Part shown: one piece after another, positions 25,191 through 37,479 of the stretch | Numbering within the stretch: position 1 is the first letter of the stretch | Layout: each line of letters starts with the position of its first letter | Source of the DNA: Stromatinia cepivora | Lineage: Eukaryota > Ascomycota > Leotiomycetes > Helotiales > Sclerotiniaceae | Reading direction: 5' to 3' | Length of the DNA: 64,000 nucleotides | NCBI GenBank assembly: GCA_014898415.1 | Contig: RCTD01000012.1 | Location: 1,426,001-1,490,000 of the forward strand | Program-made: the position numbers and the translations under genes | The notes under the pieces: model-generated | Databases searched by the model: none | The model's input: only the letters and a program-made list of their open reading frames with translations | What the model was told of the DNA's origin: nothing

Positions 25191-26319
25191 ATGCCGGCCA
25201 CCACTTCTGGCGCTGATACAAAGGCCAATGGAACCGCAAAATCGCGAGAACATAACCAAGGAAACCAGGACCGCAAATATACAATTGAGCAAAAGGCTGC
25301 GGTGGTGAGGGTTAGAAGATGTGCGCCCACGGCATTTTACGATATTTTGGGACTTGAAGAAGTAAAGGCAACGGTGACGGAGACGGAGATCAAGAAGGCT
25401 TATAGAAAATTGAGTCTGTTGACTCATCCGGATAAGAATGGGCACGAGCATGCCGATGAAGCTTTCAAGATGGTTAGTAGGGCATTTGGTGTTCTGAGTG
25501 ACAAGGACAAGAAAACGAAGTACGATAGGTTTGGCGGGGATCCAGATAGTAGATTTGGTGGGGGAGCGCCGCAATCAAATCCTTTCTCGGGATTTTCGCA
25601 GAGGAGTGCTGGAGGAGGGCCTGCCGCAAGGGGCGGCGGCAGATCCATGTGGGAAGAGGAGATTAGTCCTGAAGAGATGTTCCAGAGGTTCTTTGGAGGA
25701 GGAGGTTTTGGTGAGTTTCCCGAGCCTGGAAAAGTTGTTGGAAGCTAATAAGTTGTTAGGTGGTGGTGGAATGTTTAATGATCAGCCAGGGTTTGTTTTC
25801 AATCTGGGTGGTGGACCTGGTATTAGAGTACATCAATTCGGTGGTGCAAGGCCAAGGCGGAGACCGAGAGATCCAAATGCACCGCCAGAAGCTCCGGCTT
25901 CGTTAACTCAGACCCTTATAAGCTTATTACCACTCTTATTACTTTTCGGCCTACCGTTATTAGGATCACTCTTTTCTGGAGGAGGATCTAGCGGTCCTAC
26001 TATGCGGTTCGATAATCCTATACCACCGCATACCGACCACCGGGTCAGCTCGAGAATGAATGTCGATTACTACGTGAATCCCATTGAGATCAAGGGTTTC
26101 AGTACGCATAAACTGGCACAACTAGACCGGCAAGCGGAGGTTGAATTTGTGCAACGATTGAAGGTTGTATGCGAACAAGAAGTACAACAACGAAATCAAT
26201 TACTTCAGGAAGCCCAAGGCTGGTTTAGTACCGATGTGGATAAGATTCAACGGGCTAAAGATTTGCCAATGTCGAGCTGCAAGAAATTGGAAGGTATGGG
26301 TATCAGAAATCAATACTGA
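25191..26319 (+). CDS. ER-membrane J-protein (DNAJB12/Hlj1-like, DUF1977)
   Basis: Two exons, 25191-25710 and 25760-26319 (359 aa), with a 49-bp intron inside a glycine run that splices to GFGGGGM. The J domain spans about residues 47-113 with the HPD motif at 79-81, which stimulates Hsp70 ATPase. A Gly/Phe-rich stretch follows, then one membrane segment near 228-250 (SLLPLLLLFGLPLLGSLF). The C-terminal DUF1977-type domain faces the ER lumen (VDYYVNPIEIKGFSTHKL...CEQEV). Such proteins sit in the ER membrane with the J domain cytosolic and promote ER-associated degradation of membrane proteins. Its neighbour UFD2 belongs to the same quality-control route; fungi do not form operons, so adjacency may be chance. 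Confidence 0.9.
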
Positions 26320-26937
26320 GTGTATCTTAACATTTACACGTTTATGTGGTATATCTGCTTTGTAGCAAGGCGTTTGGGGGTGGGGCATTATGAGAAAGAC
26401 TGAACGAATGACTTTACAGGAGGGTCTTTTGTTAATGCTATAATAGAGGACGAATATTCAATTTAATACAGTGACCGTATATTTATTCATTCATTCATCT
26501 TGGATGATTCATAATAACTATCTCGAGGCATTACCCCTTCACTCGAGATATTCGATTCAAGAACTCATGCCTGGAAGTTTGGTTTATTTTAGAGTCTCCT
26601 TTACTTTTTGTTCGGTCAAATACACTCTATACCATTAGAGAAACTATTATTCTCTACAACTACAAAACTTCAAGATTATTAGACCATAATTGTCTAGTAT
26701 ATCGAATTTAAGATGTAATAATTACATAATATAAGCTAATAATATATCGTGGAAATAGTCAAAGAACAGAAACTTCGAGAGGGAGGCAACCTTGTAATTA
26801 GATTATCAAGCCTAATCCTAGTGCTAACCGATAAAGCCACCCGCCCGCACGAGGCTACTATCAATAGCATAAGAGCATCTGCGATATATCAAAATCATCT
26901 TTCCAACACAACATTTTCAAGATAATTAATTGATAAT
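26320..26937. other. Spacer between the J-protein gene and UFD2
   Basis: About 600 bp, AT-rich in the middle (26600-26760). No gene. Probably 3' UTR of the J-protein gene and the UFD2 promoter. Confidence 0.5.
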
Positions 26938-29900
26938 ATGGCAGATCAACAACCGCCACCGCCTAGTGGGCCAGACGCTCCCGATAAGGAGAAGATGGAA
27001 CAGGTAAAGAAAGCTATTTTATATGTTTATGTGCACCTGTGATCACCATGGCTAATCTTTATAACTACATCATAGATCCGACGACGCCGCATGGAGAAGT
27101 TATCTGGTTCCGCATCTTCGAGTTCTGAAAAGATTCCCGACACGGGCGCAGAAACTGCAGCATCTATTTCGACTCCACCGCAAACTGCAACGAAGGATAA
27201 TGCTTCATCGGTCAGCCGGTAGTTAAAACCCGCGATCAATATCAAACCAGCGAATGCTACTCCTCCACCAACTGCAAATCCTTTCACGAAGTTGGGCGCA
27301 CAAGCAAGTTCTATTGGAAATACATCGTCTGTAAGAACTGATCCTCCACAACACGTTCTAGGCAAGCGATCCAGAACTGAATCAGAAATACAGACAGCTT
27401 CGCGTCCATCCACGCGCAAACCCAATATCACCGAAGAGTCTCTAGAAGCATACGAGGATCGAATTCTTTCACACATCTTTCGAGTTACTCTAGATCCCAA
27501 TCAGCGCACAGATCCGTCGAATCATAAACTCATCTTTTTGCCAGAATTGAGAAAAGAACTCGAGGAGGAACATGCGGAGATTAGATTGTCGACTGGGAAG
27601 CTTGATAGCGCTATTATGGAAGCTTGCTCTTCAATTCCACACAGTACATCCGTATTCGATCACCTATTGCCATGTTGGAAACGAATCATAAAGGCTTCCA
27701 AGGGATTGCGGGGCTATGCGGGGCAGAAGGATGCGGTTCTCAAAGAGGCCAGACGCTTATGTATGAGCTATTGCATCTTTGCAGCCGAAATGCCTGACAT
27801 TTTTCAGTTTGTTTCCCGGATGGGACGTTTTCATATTTAGCTAACATTTTATAGACGAGAGTCCAATCCAACTACAGATGTTCTTACTCCTTACTTTTTA
27901 CTGGAGCCTGGTGAAGATAGAGGCGTTTGCCCCGACTTTCTCGAGGAAGCTGTATCTCGCTTCGCCGAGGATGATATGGCAAAGTCTATGATCATCAAAG
28001 CATTTGTAGGCATGAGCAGTCAGCTCTCTAACATGACTATGAATGACGTTTACAAACCCTATATTCATGTAAGAAATGCCGAGTTTGGAGACCGGCAACT
28101 GGAACTAATGTCGTTTGTAGGCTTTCAAATTAATTACGCAGTTCAATCCGATCACGACAGCTATTGCCGAATCTCCACTATTCCAAATGGCTGTGTCAGC
28201 AAACACCATTGAGAGATACACGCTACTTGGCCCCTTCTTCAGAATATCTCCTTTGCAACTGGAAGTTACTAAGGAGTACTTTGGTTCACCGAAGACAATG
28301 GATAAGCGACATGTTGCTACATCTCAAGATGCTTTACGATTGACATTGCAAACCCATCAGAAGGATTTACTTGATATCATTAACCATTTTGTTCGAGCAA
28401 GTCCAATTGCCAAGAACAAGACCTTGGATTGGTTCGCCTACATTGTGAATCAAAATCACAAGCGCCGAGCACTCCAGGTAGATCCAAAAGAAATCTCTTC
28501 GGATGGTTTCATGCACAACGTTACTGTGGTATTAGACGGTCTCTGCGAACCATTTATGGATACCACGTTCTCTAAGATCTCGAAGATTGATATTGATTAC
28601 TTACGGCGCGAGCCTAGGGTAGATATTAAGGGTGAGACGAAGTTGAACGCCGATGAGAAGGCTTCTGAGAAATACTACGAGGCAAATGTTGCTGGTACCT
28701 CTAATTTCATCTCTGAGGTTTTCTTTCTGACGCTGGCTGCCCATCACTATGGTAGTGAAGCTCTCAATGCCACACATAAGAGTTTGGAGAAAGACATTAA
28801 GTATATTCAAAAGCAGTGTGCTGCAATCGAGGCAGAACGTGCCAAAATTGCTCAGGTAAGTCAAGCAATCAGACTCGGAATCTTGCAAAATTCATTACTG
28901 ATAATACCCAGGATCCTCGAGCTGCTGCTATAATTGATCTAAGACTTAAGAGAATTAATGAGGTCTTAGAAAATGCGATGTCAAAGAGAATGGCTATTGA
29001 GGGTGTTCTTTCTGACAAACCTATGCAAGCAAAGTCTTTGATATTCATGAGATACGTGACTGTCTGGCTTTTGAGAATCGCCACGGAGTCTGATTATACT
29101 CCTAGTCAAACCATTAAGTATGACTGTGCACTTATTCAAACTTATTTCTCGCACAGCTAACAAAAATAGGTTGCCTTTGCCATCAACACCCCCTGAGGCC
29201 TTTGATTATCTTCCGGAATATGTTCTTGAGGACATCATCACCAACTTTAACTTTATCATGCGGTTAGTTCCCTCATTCCATATACTGCAGGGAAAAGTCT
29301 AATTTGTTTGTAGATTCATCCCTGATGTTATGATTTCAGCTGTTGGCGATGAGATCATTGCCCTCAGTATTACTTTCTTGACAAATTCTGAATATATTAA
29401 GAACCCATATCTGAAAGCAAAGCTTGTGTCGTTACTTTTTGCTGGTACATGGCCAGTGTATCATCGCACGAAAGGTGTTTTGGGTGATGTCTTGATGGGA
29501 TCACAATTTGCTAATGACCATTTGCTCCATGCATTGCTTAAGTTCTATATTGGTAAGTTAGATTTTGATGCCAATTTTCAATGATGCTAATGACTCTTAG
29601 AATGTGAATCCACCGGAGCACACACTCAATTTTACGACAAATTCAATATCAGATACGAGATTTTCCAAGTCATCAAATGCGTATGGCCGAACGATGTTTA
29701 TAGGCAACGCTTGATGCAAGAGAGCAAGTATGTATACCCTGATAAACCTGAAGGCGTTGAATGTACTAATACAACTTAGAACCAATACAGAATTCTTCTT
29801 GCGATTCGTCAATCTTTTACTGAATGATGCTACTTTTGTTCTAGATGAGGCTCTTACCAAGTTTCCAAAGATTCATGATCTTCAAGTCGAACTCAGAAAA

Positions 29901-30710
29901 GAAGCAGAAGAACCCACCATGAGCGCGGAGGACCGAGAGAAGAAAGAAAATGCATTAAGAGATGCTGAAGGCCAAGCGCAATCCTACATGCAATTGACTA
30001 ACGAGACCCTCGCTATGATGAAATTGTTCTCTTCTACTTTGAGTGGCTCATTTACCATGCGGGAAATCGTGGATCGTGTTGCAGCAATGCTGAACTATAC
30101 ACTTGATACTATTACTGGGAATAAATCAACGAACTTGAAGGTCGAAAATCTGGAGAAATACCAATTTAGACCACGGGCTTTCCTAAGCGATTTTGTAGAA
30201 ATCTACATTAACCTTGGGGTTTCTGAATCATTTGTGGAAGCCGTAGCTAGAGATGGTCGTTCGTATAAGCCCGAAAATTTTGACAGCGCTTCCCGAATTT
30301 TGACACGTTATGGACTCAAATCCCCGGAGGATCTCAATGCATGGGAACTTCTCAAGGCTCGATTCAAGACAGCCAAGGAAATTGATGATCAAGCTAATCT
30401 AGATATGGGTGAAATCCCCGACGAATTCCAAGATCCGCTTTTGGCAGAGCTCATGGAAGATCCAGTTATGCTACCTATTAGTAAACAGATTGTGGATAGA
30501 AGTACGATTAAGAGTTATTTGTTGAGTGATGAGAAGGATCCATTCAATCGTACGCCGTTGAAGATTGAGGATGTGATTCCGGTTCCGGAATTGGCTGAGA
30601 GAATTAGGGTCTGGAAAGAGGAGATTAAGGCTAGAAAGCGAGCGGAGAGAGCTGCTGCAGCAGCCGCGGCAGATGCGGCTTCAGGGGATGTTATGGATAC
30701 GTCAGCGTAA
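26938..30710 (+). CDS. UFD2: Ubiquitin conjugation factor E4 (U-box), with an in-frame TAG
   Basis: Nine exons: 26938-27003, 27076-27806, 27855-28068, 28121-28855, 28912-29117, 29170-29262, 29314-29552, 29601-29727, 29780-30710. All junctions keep frame and conserved Ufd2 text (YKPYIH|AFKLIT, IKLPLP, FIPDVMISAVGDE). The C-terminal U-box (about the last 90 residues: IPDEFQDPL...MEDPVMLP...DRSTI...DPFNRTPL) recruits E2. The long alpha-solenoid core binds Cdc48 and Rad23/Dsk2. Ufd2 extends short ubiquitin chains for proteasomal delivery and ERAD. One anomaly: codon 71 is TAG (27220-27222) inside the low-complexity N-terminal tail; read as one codon, the product would be 1113 aa. No GT-AG pair around it removes the stop in frame. 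It could be a sequencing error, a C-to-T nonsense change, or a real null allele. Confidence 0.85.
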
Positions 30711-30979
30711 TGTCATTGCATGGTTTCATTATGATGTGAGGGGTTGGGATTGGGAAATGGAGAATTTCTATACACAGGGAGCATAAATTGGGACTATCTT
30801 TTCATTCATTGTCATTTTGTTCATTCGGAAAGGCGGGCGTATTGAGTTTGGGAATGGGATTAAAGGGCGGGAGAGGGCTCCTGATTTTGTGCAAAGAATG
30901 AAAGAAAGACCAATGAATGAATGATTCATTTTTGAGCGATCTTGAAGGTCTTTAATCAGATGAATGCCATTGTTAATGG

Positions 30980-31029
30980 TTCTGTTGTTCTGTGTTCTGT
31001 TGTTCTGTGTTCTGTTGTTCTGTGTTCTG
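30980..31029 (+). repeat. 15-bp tandem repeat
   Basis: Three and a third copies of TTCTGTTGTTCTGTG downstream of UFD2. Confidence 0.85.
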
Positions 31030-31146
31030 AAATATTGATTGTATAGAGGCTAGCTAGTATAGAATATGCAATAAGAACAAAACACAGGATTTATATAGGA
31101 ATATGAGTATATTTCTTATAACCCGGGGATAAGAATATAGGAATAT

Positions 31147-31346
31147 TATTTTGATTTTGATTTTGATTTTGATTTTGATTTTGATTTTGATTTTGATTTT
31201 GATTTTGATTTTGATTTTGATTTTGATTTTGATTTTGATTTTGATTTTGATTTTGATTTTGATTTTGATTTTGATTTTGATTTTGATTTTGATTTTGATT
31301 TTGATTTTGATTTTGATTTTGATTTTGATTTTGATTTTGATTTTGA
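31147..31346 (+). repeat. Hexanucleotide array (TTTTGA)n
   Basis: About 33 uninterrupted copies, roughly 200 bp. It generates spurious Ile-Leu frames on the plus strand and Ile-Lys frames on the minus strand. Confidence 0.95.
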
Positions 31347-31792
31347 TCTGTGGATAGAGAGTTAATTTGTATAAAATGAAAATTGAGAACTGAGAATTGA
31401 GTAGGTGGGGTTGTAATTGTTTTGCTTTGTTTTGGGTTGGAGATTGTGGATTATATAAATGATGGAGGATTTTATTGATGGTGTGATAGTATATAAGTAT
31501 GATATAAGTGAGTTGGGAATCAGAGGTCATTGATATTGCTTCATTTTTTTCTTCTTTTGTTTATAAGATTTTATTTATTTTTTTATATTATATTTAGAGA
31601 ATAACTACTAGATTCTTAATTTAAATCTTTAGATATAATGAGAATAAAATATCTTATTATCGAGAAGAGATAGATATAATATAAAATTTAAAAGAGAGGG
31701 GGAGGTTTTTTGAAATGATGTTTTTGATATTTGTATATATTTATTTGAGATAAGATCTTAAGATGTTTCCTCTTGTTTTTTCTGTGGTGTAA

Positions 31793-31864
31793 ATGGATGT
31801 ATGGATGTATGGATGTATGGATGTATGGATGTATGGATGTATGGATGTATGGATGTATGGATGT
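31793..31864 (+). repeat. Octamer array (ATGGATGT)n
   Basis: Nine exact copies of an 8-bp unit. Confidence 0.9.
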
Positions 31865-33082
31865 TGATAGCTTGATATTTTGGTGTAGATATAAAAGGGG
31901 AAAAGAGAAAGAGAAAGGGGAAGGGAAAAGGGAAGGATTGAGAGATTTAACATATTTTTTTTTTTTTGGTTTTGGGGCCTTAATCTGTTGAGATGGTGAT
32001 GAAGAGGTAAAAGTGATCCTGGGTATATGGAAATGGATCTTAGTAAAGTGCTGATCTTTTATTATTTAATTAATGATCTGATGTAAATTTAATTCAATCC
32101 AATTCATTTCCATCCATGATCCATCCATTAATTATTCTACAAAAAAGATAAACATTGAGAAGAGGTTTGTTTTATGTTTTATGTTTTATGGGCTCAATAT
32201 ATGATATAATATTTGATAGAGGTAGATTATGAGTGGAATAGGGTGCTAGGTAGTTAGTAGTTTGCCCCTTTTTATCTCGCGTATTTTGGGTGATGTATGG
32301 TGGCGGGGGGAAGCGGGTGAATTAGTGGGCAGGTAGGTAGATAAGTTTTTTCGTGATGAATGGGATAAATAGAATGGATAAGATAGAATGGGATGGGATA
32401 AGATAAAATGGGATTGTTTGGATGAGATTGTTTGGATTTGATTGTTTAATTATAAATTCGACTTTCTAAATTTGATTATTTAAATTTATTTATTTAAATT
32501 CAAATATCTGAAATCAGTTAAATTCAATCAATTCAATCAATTAAATCACTTCAATCAGAGCAATTTATATAAAAACAAAATAGCCTTTTAGTGATATAAC
32601 TTTCTATTTGTAATGAAAGTATATATCTATTTTATATCTTTCTGATGTAAACTCCAACACGTACTTTTGTAATACTTTTTTCCTCGCGAAAAAGTGTATT
32701 CTGGAAGATAGAATGATGACTAGATACCTAGGTAGCTTGAGTTCAGACAAAAATGGAAAAGCAACAAAGTATCCAATCCAAGTAAAATTGACATAGTATA
32801 GAAATGGTGGCTAGTATTGCGTACCAGTCTATGCGTATGTCTAGATAGCCTGATAAATAGATATGGAAAGAAAAGGAAAAGGAAATGGAAAGGAGATCCA
32901 ATGCATTTGGGTGATTCATTTCGGGGTGTGTGTCCAAAATTGGATAATCGTGGCCTGACGTTGTATTCAAGAGGGGTGTACAATTTTAAAAGGAAGGAGG
33001 ATAATAAGATGTCTGAGTTGTACAGCAGTGATATGCTGAGAAATAGGATGTGTGACGCTACCAGTTTGCCTGCAAAGGCAGA

Positions 33083-33499
33083 TTAGCCCTGTTCATATTG
33101 GTATTGGTATAGGTCAGGGCGAAATGATGGTGGCCCTTCTGGTGGCGGCCTTCCCGATGGTGGCGCATCTGGTGATAATCTTGGAGGACGATGAGGTCTG
33201 TCATACGTTGCTCTGGCGATCTCATCCAGGGCTTTCCGCGTCGTAGTTCCCAATACTAAACGTTGGTCCCCAACATCAAATTCTCGCGTGATAAAATGGT
33301 CGCACTCATACTTCAAGTCGAGATCTGTTTCTTCGTCCAAACCAGCCAATTTGTTGTCATCCATGTGTTTCACTATGACGTCGATTATAGGTCGCAATCT
33401 GTCCAGCTCTTTCAAACATTGCTCATCGTCCATTTCAGAGATGGGAGTTTCTGGCTCTCCAATATCGGGTAATGTCCGTTGTCTATTTCTGATCGGCAT
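33083..33499 (-). CDS. Hypothetical protein, 138 aa
   Basis: Single frame starting MPIRNRQRTLPDIGEPETP. An acidic helical stretch follows (DDEQCLKELDRLRPIIDVIVKHMDDNKLAGL), then a charged region (DLKYECDHFITREFDVGDQRLVLG) and a proline/arginine-rich tail ending YQYQYEQG. I do not recognise a family. The even composition and ordered blocks look like coding sequence rather than a chance frame. No intron is needed. No membrane segment or signal peptide is seen. Confidence 0.5.
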   Translation of the reverse strand: MPIRNRQRTLPDIGEPETPISEMDDEQCLKELDRLRPIIDVIVKHMDDNKLAGLDEETDLDLKYECDHFITREFDVGDQRLVLGTTTRKALDEIARATYDRPHRPPRLSPDAPPSGRPPPEGPPSFRPDLYQYQYEQG

Positions 33500-34056
33500 T
33501 TTCGCTTATGGATCGAGAGATGACTTTTGGTTCTGGATTTTTATTGATGCTGGATGTGCGAGGCTATGAATATCGCTGAAGGGACGCGACAATGAGCAGG
33601 TATTATTTGGCGAGCTAAAATCGAAGTATCTGGTCACCAGGACTTAGCCCGCAGATTCGAATGTTTCGATGTTGATTGTTTGAACGATATTTGTATATCG
33701 AGATCTTGTAACGGCCAAGATCGAGGTAGATATTGAAGTTGGACTTGCAATTTATGAAATATTTTGCTGTTGGTTGTTCAAGTAGGATTTGTAGGTGATG
33801 TTCGATGTGGATATCTCAAAAAGAAGTCTCTCTGAAGGGGGTTATGGGGACCTATTTATGGTTTTTTCGGATACCCTTCCCCAGGCATGATGACTCCAAT
33901 ACTTATCACATATCTTATAATTAGTGTCATGATGATATGATGATATGAGTCGATGCTTAAAAACACTTTTTGCGGAAAATTTGTGAGTGTGGGATAGTTA
34001 GCGCGGTAAGTCTGTGAGTCTTTGGAGATGATTTGCTTTTATGGTGTCATTTTAGT
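33500..34056. other. Intergenic segment
   Basis: Upstream of the 138-aa hypothetical gene. No motif or frame of note before the MITE at 34065. Confidence 0.45.
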
Positions 34057-34064
34057 AAGTGAAT

Positions 34065-34380
34065 CAGTGATGGGAGTAGTATACGGCGTAATTCCTATGC
34101 CCCCCATTATAGTGAGGCGTATAGCATTTTTGGATACGTATTGGAGTGTGCAATATTGAATTCTATATCACTGAAAATATTGAGTATAATCTAGAATATT
34201 ATATATTATTAACAATATACAGAAATACTGGAACCTGTCGAATTCTGTATATGAACAATGATATATATTAAGTTATATATATACTGTAGTACATAATACC
34301 ATAATTTAAACGTACTGCTGTGGTATCAAATGCTTCAATATCAACCACCATAATACTAATTCACACTACTCCCATCACTG
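34065..34380. mobile_element. hAT-type MITE
   Basis: 316 bp bounded by perfect 16-bp terminal inverted repeats: CAGTGATGGGAGTAGT at 34065-34080 and ACTACTCCCATCACTG at 34365-34380. A perfect 8-bp target duplication AAGTGAAT flanks it (34057-34064 and 34381-34388). An 8-bp TSD with short TIRs beginning CA is the hAT signature. The interior is AT-rich with no coding capacity, so it would need a transposase in trans. The intact TIRs and TSD suggest a fairly recent insertion. Confidence 0.88.
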
Positions 34381-34610
34381 AAGTGAATAAGTGTTCTGTC
34401 ACGGTTCTGGCAGGAGTCATAACTGCCGAAGATAGATCATGTGATTTTACTTCTGACATTGTATTCTATAGAGTTGACTACCAGCCTACCAAGTACATTC
34501 ATTATGCTTATCATCTATTAAATCCATCCGTTCTTTCTTGCTATCTATATATCTATGTATTTACATATCACTCCCTCTCCCCCTCAAACACCCAACTTCC
34601 ATCCCCAAAA

Positions 34611-34922
34611 CTAAACACTACAAAACCTTCCCCAGCGTCTAAAAAACCTCTCAACTTCCAACACCGCCGCCCCCATCTTCGCATACTCCTCCCACAAATT
34701 CCTCTTCAATCCATCTCTCTTCCCATCCGCATCCGCTCCATGTTCTTGAGCAGTATATTCTAATATCCTATCTCGATATTGATTCAAAATAGCATGGTGA
34801 TGCTTGATCAACAAAGCTACGCGATTCATTTCATTGATGTTTTGAACTTGTTTTGCGTTGGACCAGGCGGTGCGGAGTTCTTTGCTGCTGTAGATGTTGG
34901 AGTCGCAGGAATGGTGGAACAT
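34611..34922 (-). CDS. Hypothetical small protein, 103 aa
   Basis: The frame MFHHSCDSNIYSSKEL continues as an amphipathic helical sequence (RTAWSNAKQVQNINEMNRVALLIKHH, then ILNQYRDRILEYTAQEHG) and ends FFRRWGRFCSV. No family is recognised. The frame stays open about 120 bases further upstream in a Pro/Ser-rich stretch, so a 5' exon is possible. Moderate-to-low support. Confidence 0.35.
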   Translation of the reverse strand: MFHHSCDSNIYSSKELRTAWSNAKQVQNINEMNRVALLIKHHHAILNQYRDRILEYTAQEHGADADGKRDGLKRNLWEEYAKMGAAVLEVERFFRRWGRFCSV

Positions 34923-35779
34923 GGGGAAGGGTTGGATGGTGGAGGGAAGAGAGGTAGAGGGAGTGTGGGAGGTGGGAGGTGGTTGGGCGGGAGAAGGGGA
35001 TCATGTTTTCGGGTCAGTGGATGTCTGATGTTGAGTTTGATGTTGTGTATAGGTTTGGTTTTAGTTCGAAGTGTTGTAGGGTGTGGTAGATGAAGGATAG
35101 AGATAGAAGAGAGAGGGAAGACATGTTTATATAGAGACAGATCTATTTTTTGTGCTTGCACAAACGTTGTGAATGTGTTCATTTTCTTGGCAGTGCATTT
35201 TGAAATGGTTAATGGGAGGAAGGTGGAAAGCAGCAGATCCGCCCCTAATGGTGAATTAACTAGATGATATAAACATATTAACACAAACTTACAAGACTAT
35301 CATATTCCGAATGGATTCCTTTGATGTTTTATGGTAATTAACACACAATATGTTCTATAATATATTAACTTAAAGATCTTGAATGACAAAAAATAGCCCG
35401 TATCGTCATTTAAGCCTTCATCACATTAAGTCCCCTCCTATCTGATATTGTTAGTAGTTAATAGGGATAACCAAAACGGTGAACTGTAGTTTGGAGCTTA
35501 GGGACACCCTAAAACCGGATCATGTAGACTCTCCTCCAATAAAGTACCGCCATCCTCAGTAGTTCCAGCATCCAGAATGATTTCATGACCCCTTAGAAGC
35601 TACTTCTTCTTTCCTCGGATTATTTCCCCCATCAAAAAGGTAGCTATCTTATCCATCATATCTATTGCGACCAGTCGGATCATGTGCGGGCCCTCCTTCT
35701 CAACCAACCTATGATACATCTTAAATATATTATACAGCACCATTAAGAAGCTTTATGATCCCCTCCGCCTCTAGCTTCT

Positions 35780-36060
35780 AAAACTGAAATTTAAAGACGT
35801 TTTAATCCGTTTAGCTTTTCCGATCCTTCGTTATGCTTTTCAAAGACTAAAATAACCAAATCTTTAGCCATCCATTCTCCAATACCAACTTCGGGGCCAT
35901 CAGTCGATGTTGAAAGTTTTTGCCCTCTAGGCTCACGTATGAGTTATCAAAGCCGCAAATCCTCGCTGCTAAAACCATGATATTGTAACTCAATTCCTGA
36001 GCAATACCTCCAAACAGTGATTTAAGCGAGAGAGCTAGTCTCCTTACTAAGATTTGGAAA
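35780..36060 (-). pseudogene. Vestigial coding patch, unknown family
   Basis: On the minus strand one frame reads SLKSLFGGIAQELSYNIMVLAARICGF, and the next frame reads GPEVGIGEWMAKDLVILVFE before a stop. The two look like one protein broken by a frameshift near 35890-35920. No start, no further exons and no family recognised. Confidence 0.3.
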
Positions 36061-37479
36061 TGAAAATCTAGTTAAATTTAGTTAAATAGATTCTTCGATT
36101 TCTACTCCTTTCTTGTTATCTATAATACTCAATTTCAGCATTATCTTTTAGTACTTCCATAACATATTTTGTTGTGTATTCACTGAGAGAATATCCGTTA
36201 TAAAATCTTTTGAAGACGAGCTCAAGAACTGATTTTATTCCAACACATGGAGGTTTCAGCTGTCTTCCATTCAAAATGCCGTATGTGACAATCTATCTCT
36301 TTGGGGTTCTGCCATACCTTTTTAAGAGGCGTATGTTGTTCTTTCGTTGCTATTTCGATACAAAACCGAACTCTTCAGTCAAGTGAGGATAAGAAATGGA
36401 CTTGTGATGACAGGCATTGCTGAGAATATGTCGGCGTCGGTGTTGGTTTAGTCATATTTGTGATGGAGATGTGTTATTTGATTCTGAATGGTGTTTAGTG
36501 TAGCGACTTATTGAGATTCGAGACCAGTGTAGAAAGTGAGAAGATATTATTGAAGTATGTCCGGTGGGTACTATCCGGTCTTTGGAAAAACGCATAATGT
36601 GAAGAACTTTCGAGGCTTGGGATGACAATTAGATATTAGAGGTAAAATAATCAAAGAAGATGTAATGCGTGCACTAGAAATGCCGAAGAGTAACTTATAT
36701 TTTCGATGTTCCAGTTGAGCCACTTTGTGTGCTTCCTAAGTCAATAAGTCAAAGTAGAATAATATTCTCATGGAATTGATCAGAGATATACCAAGGATTT
36801 ATTATTATAATTCGAGTCAATCATTACCGTGGGACTTTATGATCCAGTCAACTCTGAGCCTATATTTAAATCATATTGGGAGCTTTTACCAGGCGATCCA
36901 ACCGTATGAATAGATAGCACTTCAGTAATGAGGAATTCATGAACCCCTAATATCTTGGATTGAATTTGATCCAATATGTTCAACTTCCTCAGATATTTGA
37001 ACACAGGCGATCTGGATGCTCAGATGCCTGCTCTTGATTGCCGAAACCCTAGTTCCCATGAAAAACATAATTCACTATATCTTCAACTACCAATTTACGT
37101 TGAAACAATACGTATCTATGAATATATATAACCATAATGATAATTTCAAAAACCACATTTCCCAAGCCCCTAGCACATTCTCCAAACATTTTTGAGATTT
37201 AATATCAAATCAACAATTCTTGAAATAGATATCCAAATCTAATATATTAAATCCTATTGAATAATATATATATATATTAAAATATAATTTGTATATATGA
37301 TAACTTCTATAAAATTACTATAACTATCCTCCACCATGGTCAACTTCCCATCTTATTACTGAAACGCGGAAAGGAAAAATCAGACTGCAACCCATGATTA
37401 GGTAATCCAGTCCTGAATAGACTCCTTTAGAGTATAATCCAACTTTAAACATCGAAATCCGCCCCCTCGAATTTATATC

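Larger units (their letters stand above)
30711..33082. other. Repeat-rich intergenic region
   Basis: 2.4 kb without a supported gene. It holds three unrelated tandem arrays (listed separately), AT-rich stretches (31550-31730, 32430-32600) and short frames only. Confidence 0.55.

Noticed and set aside
31054..31530. 158-aa Ile-Lys frame and its Ile-Leu partner
   Set aside because: Produced by the (TTTTGA)n array.
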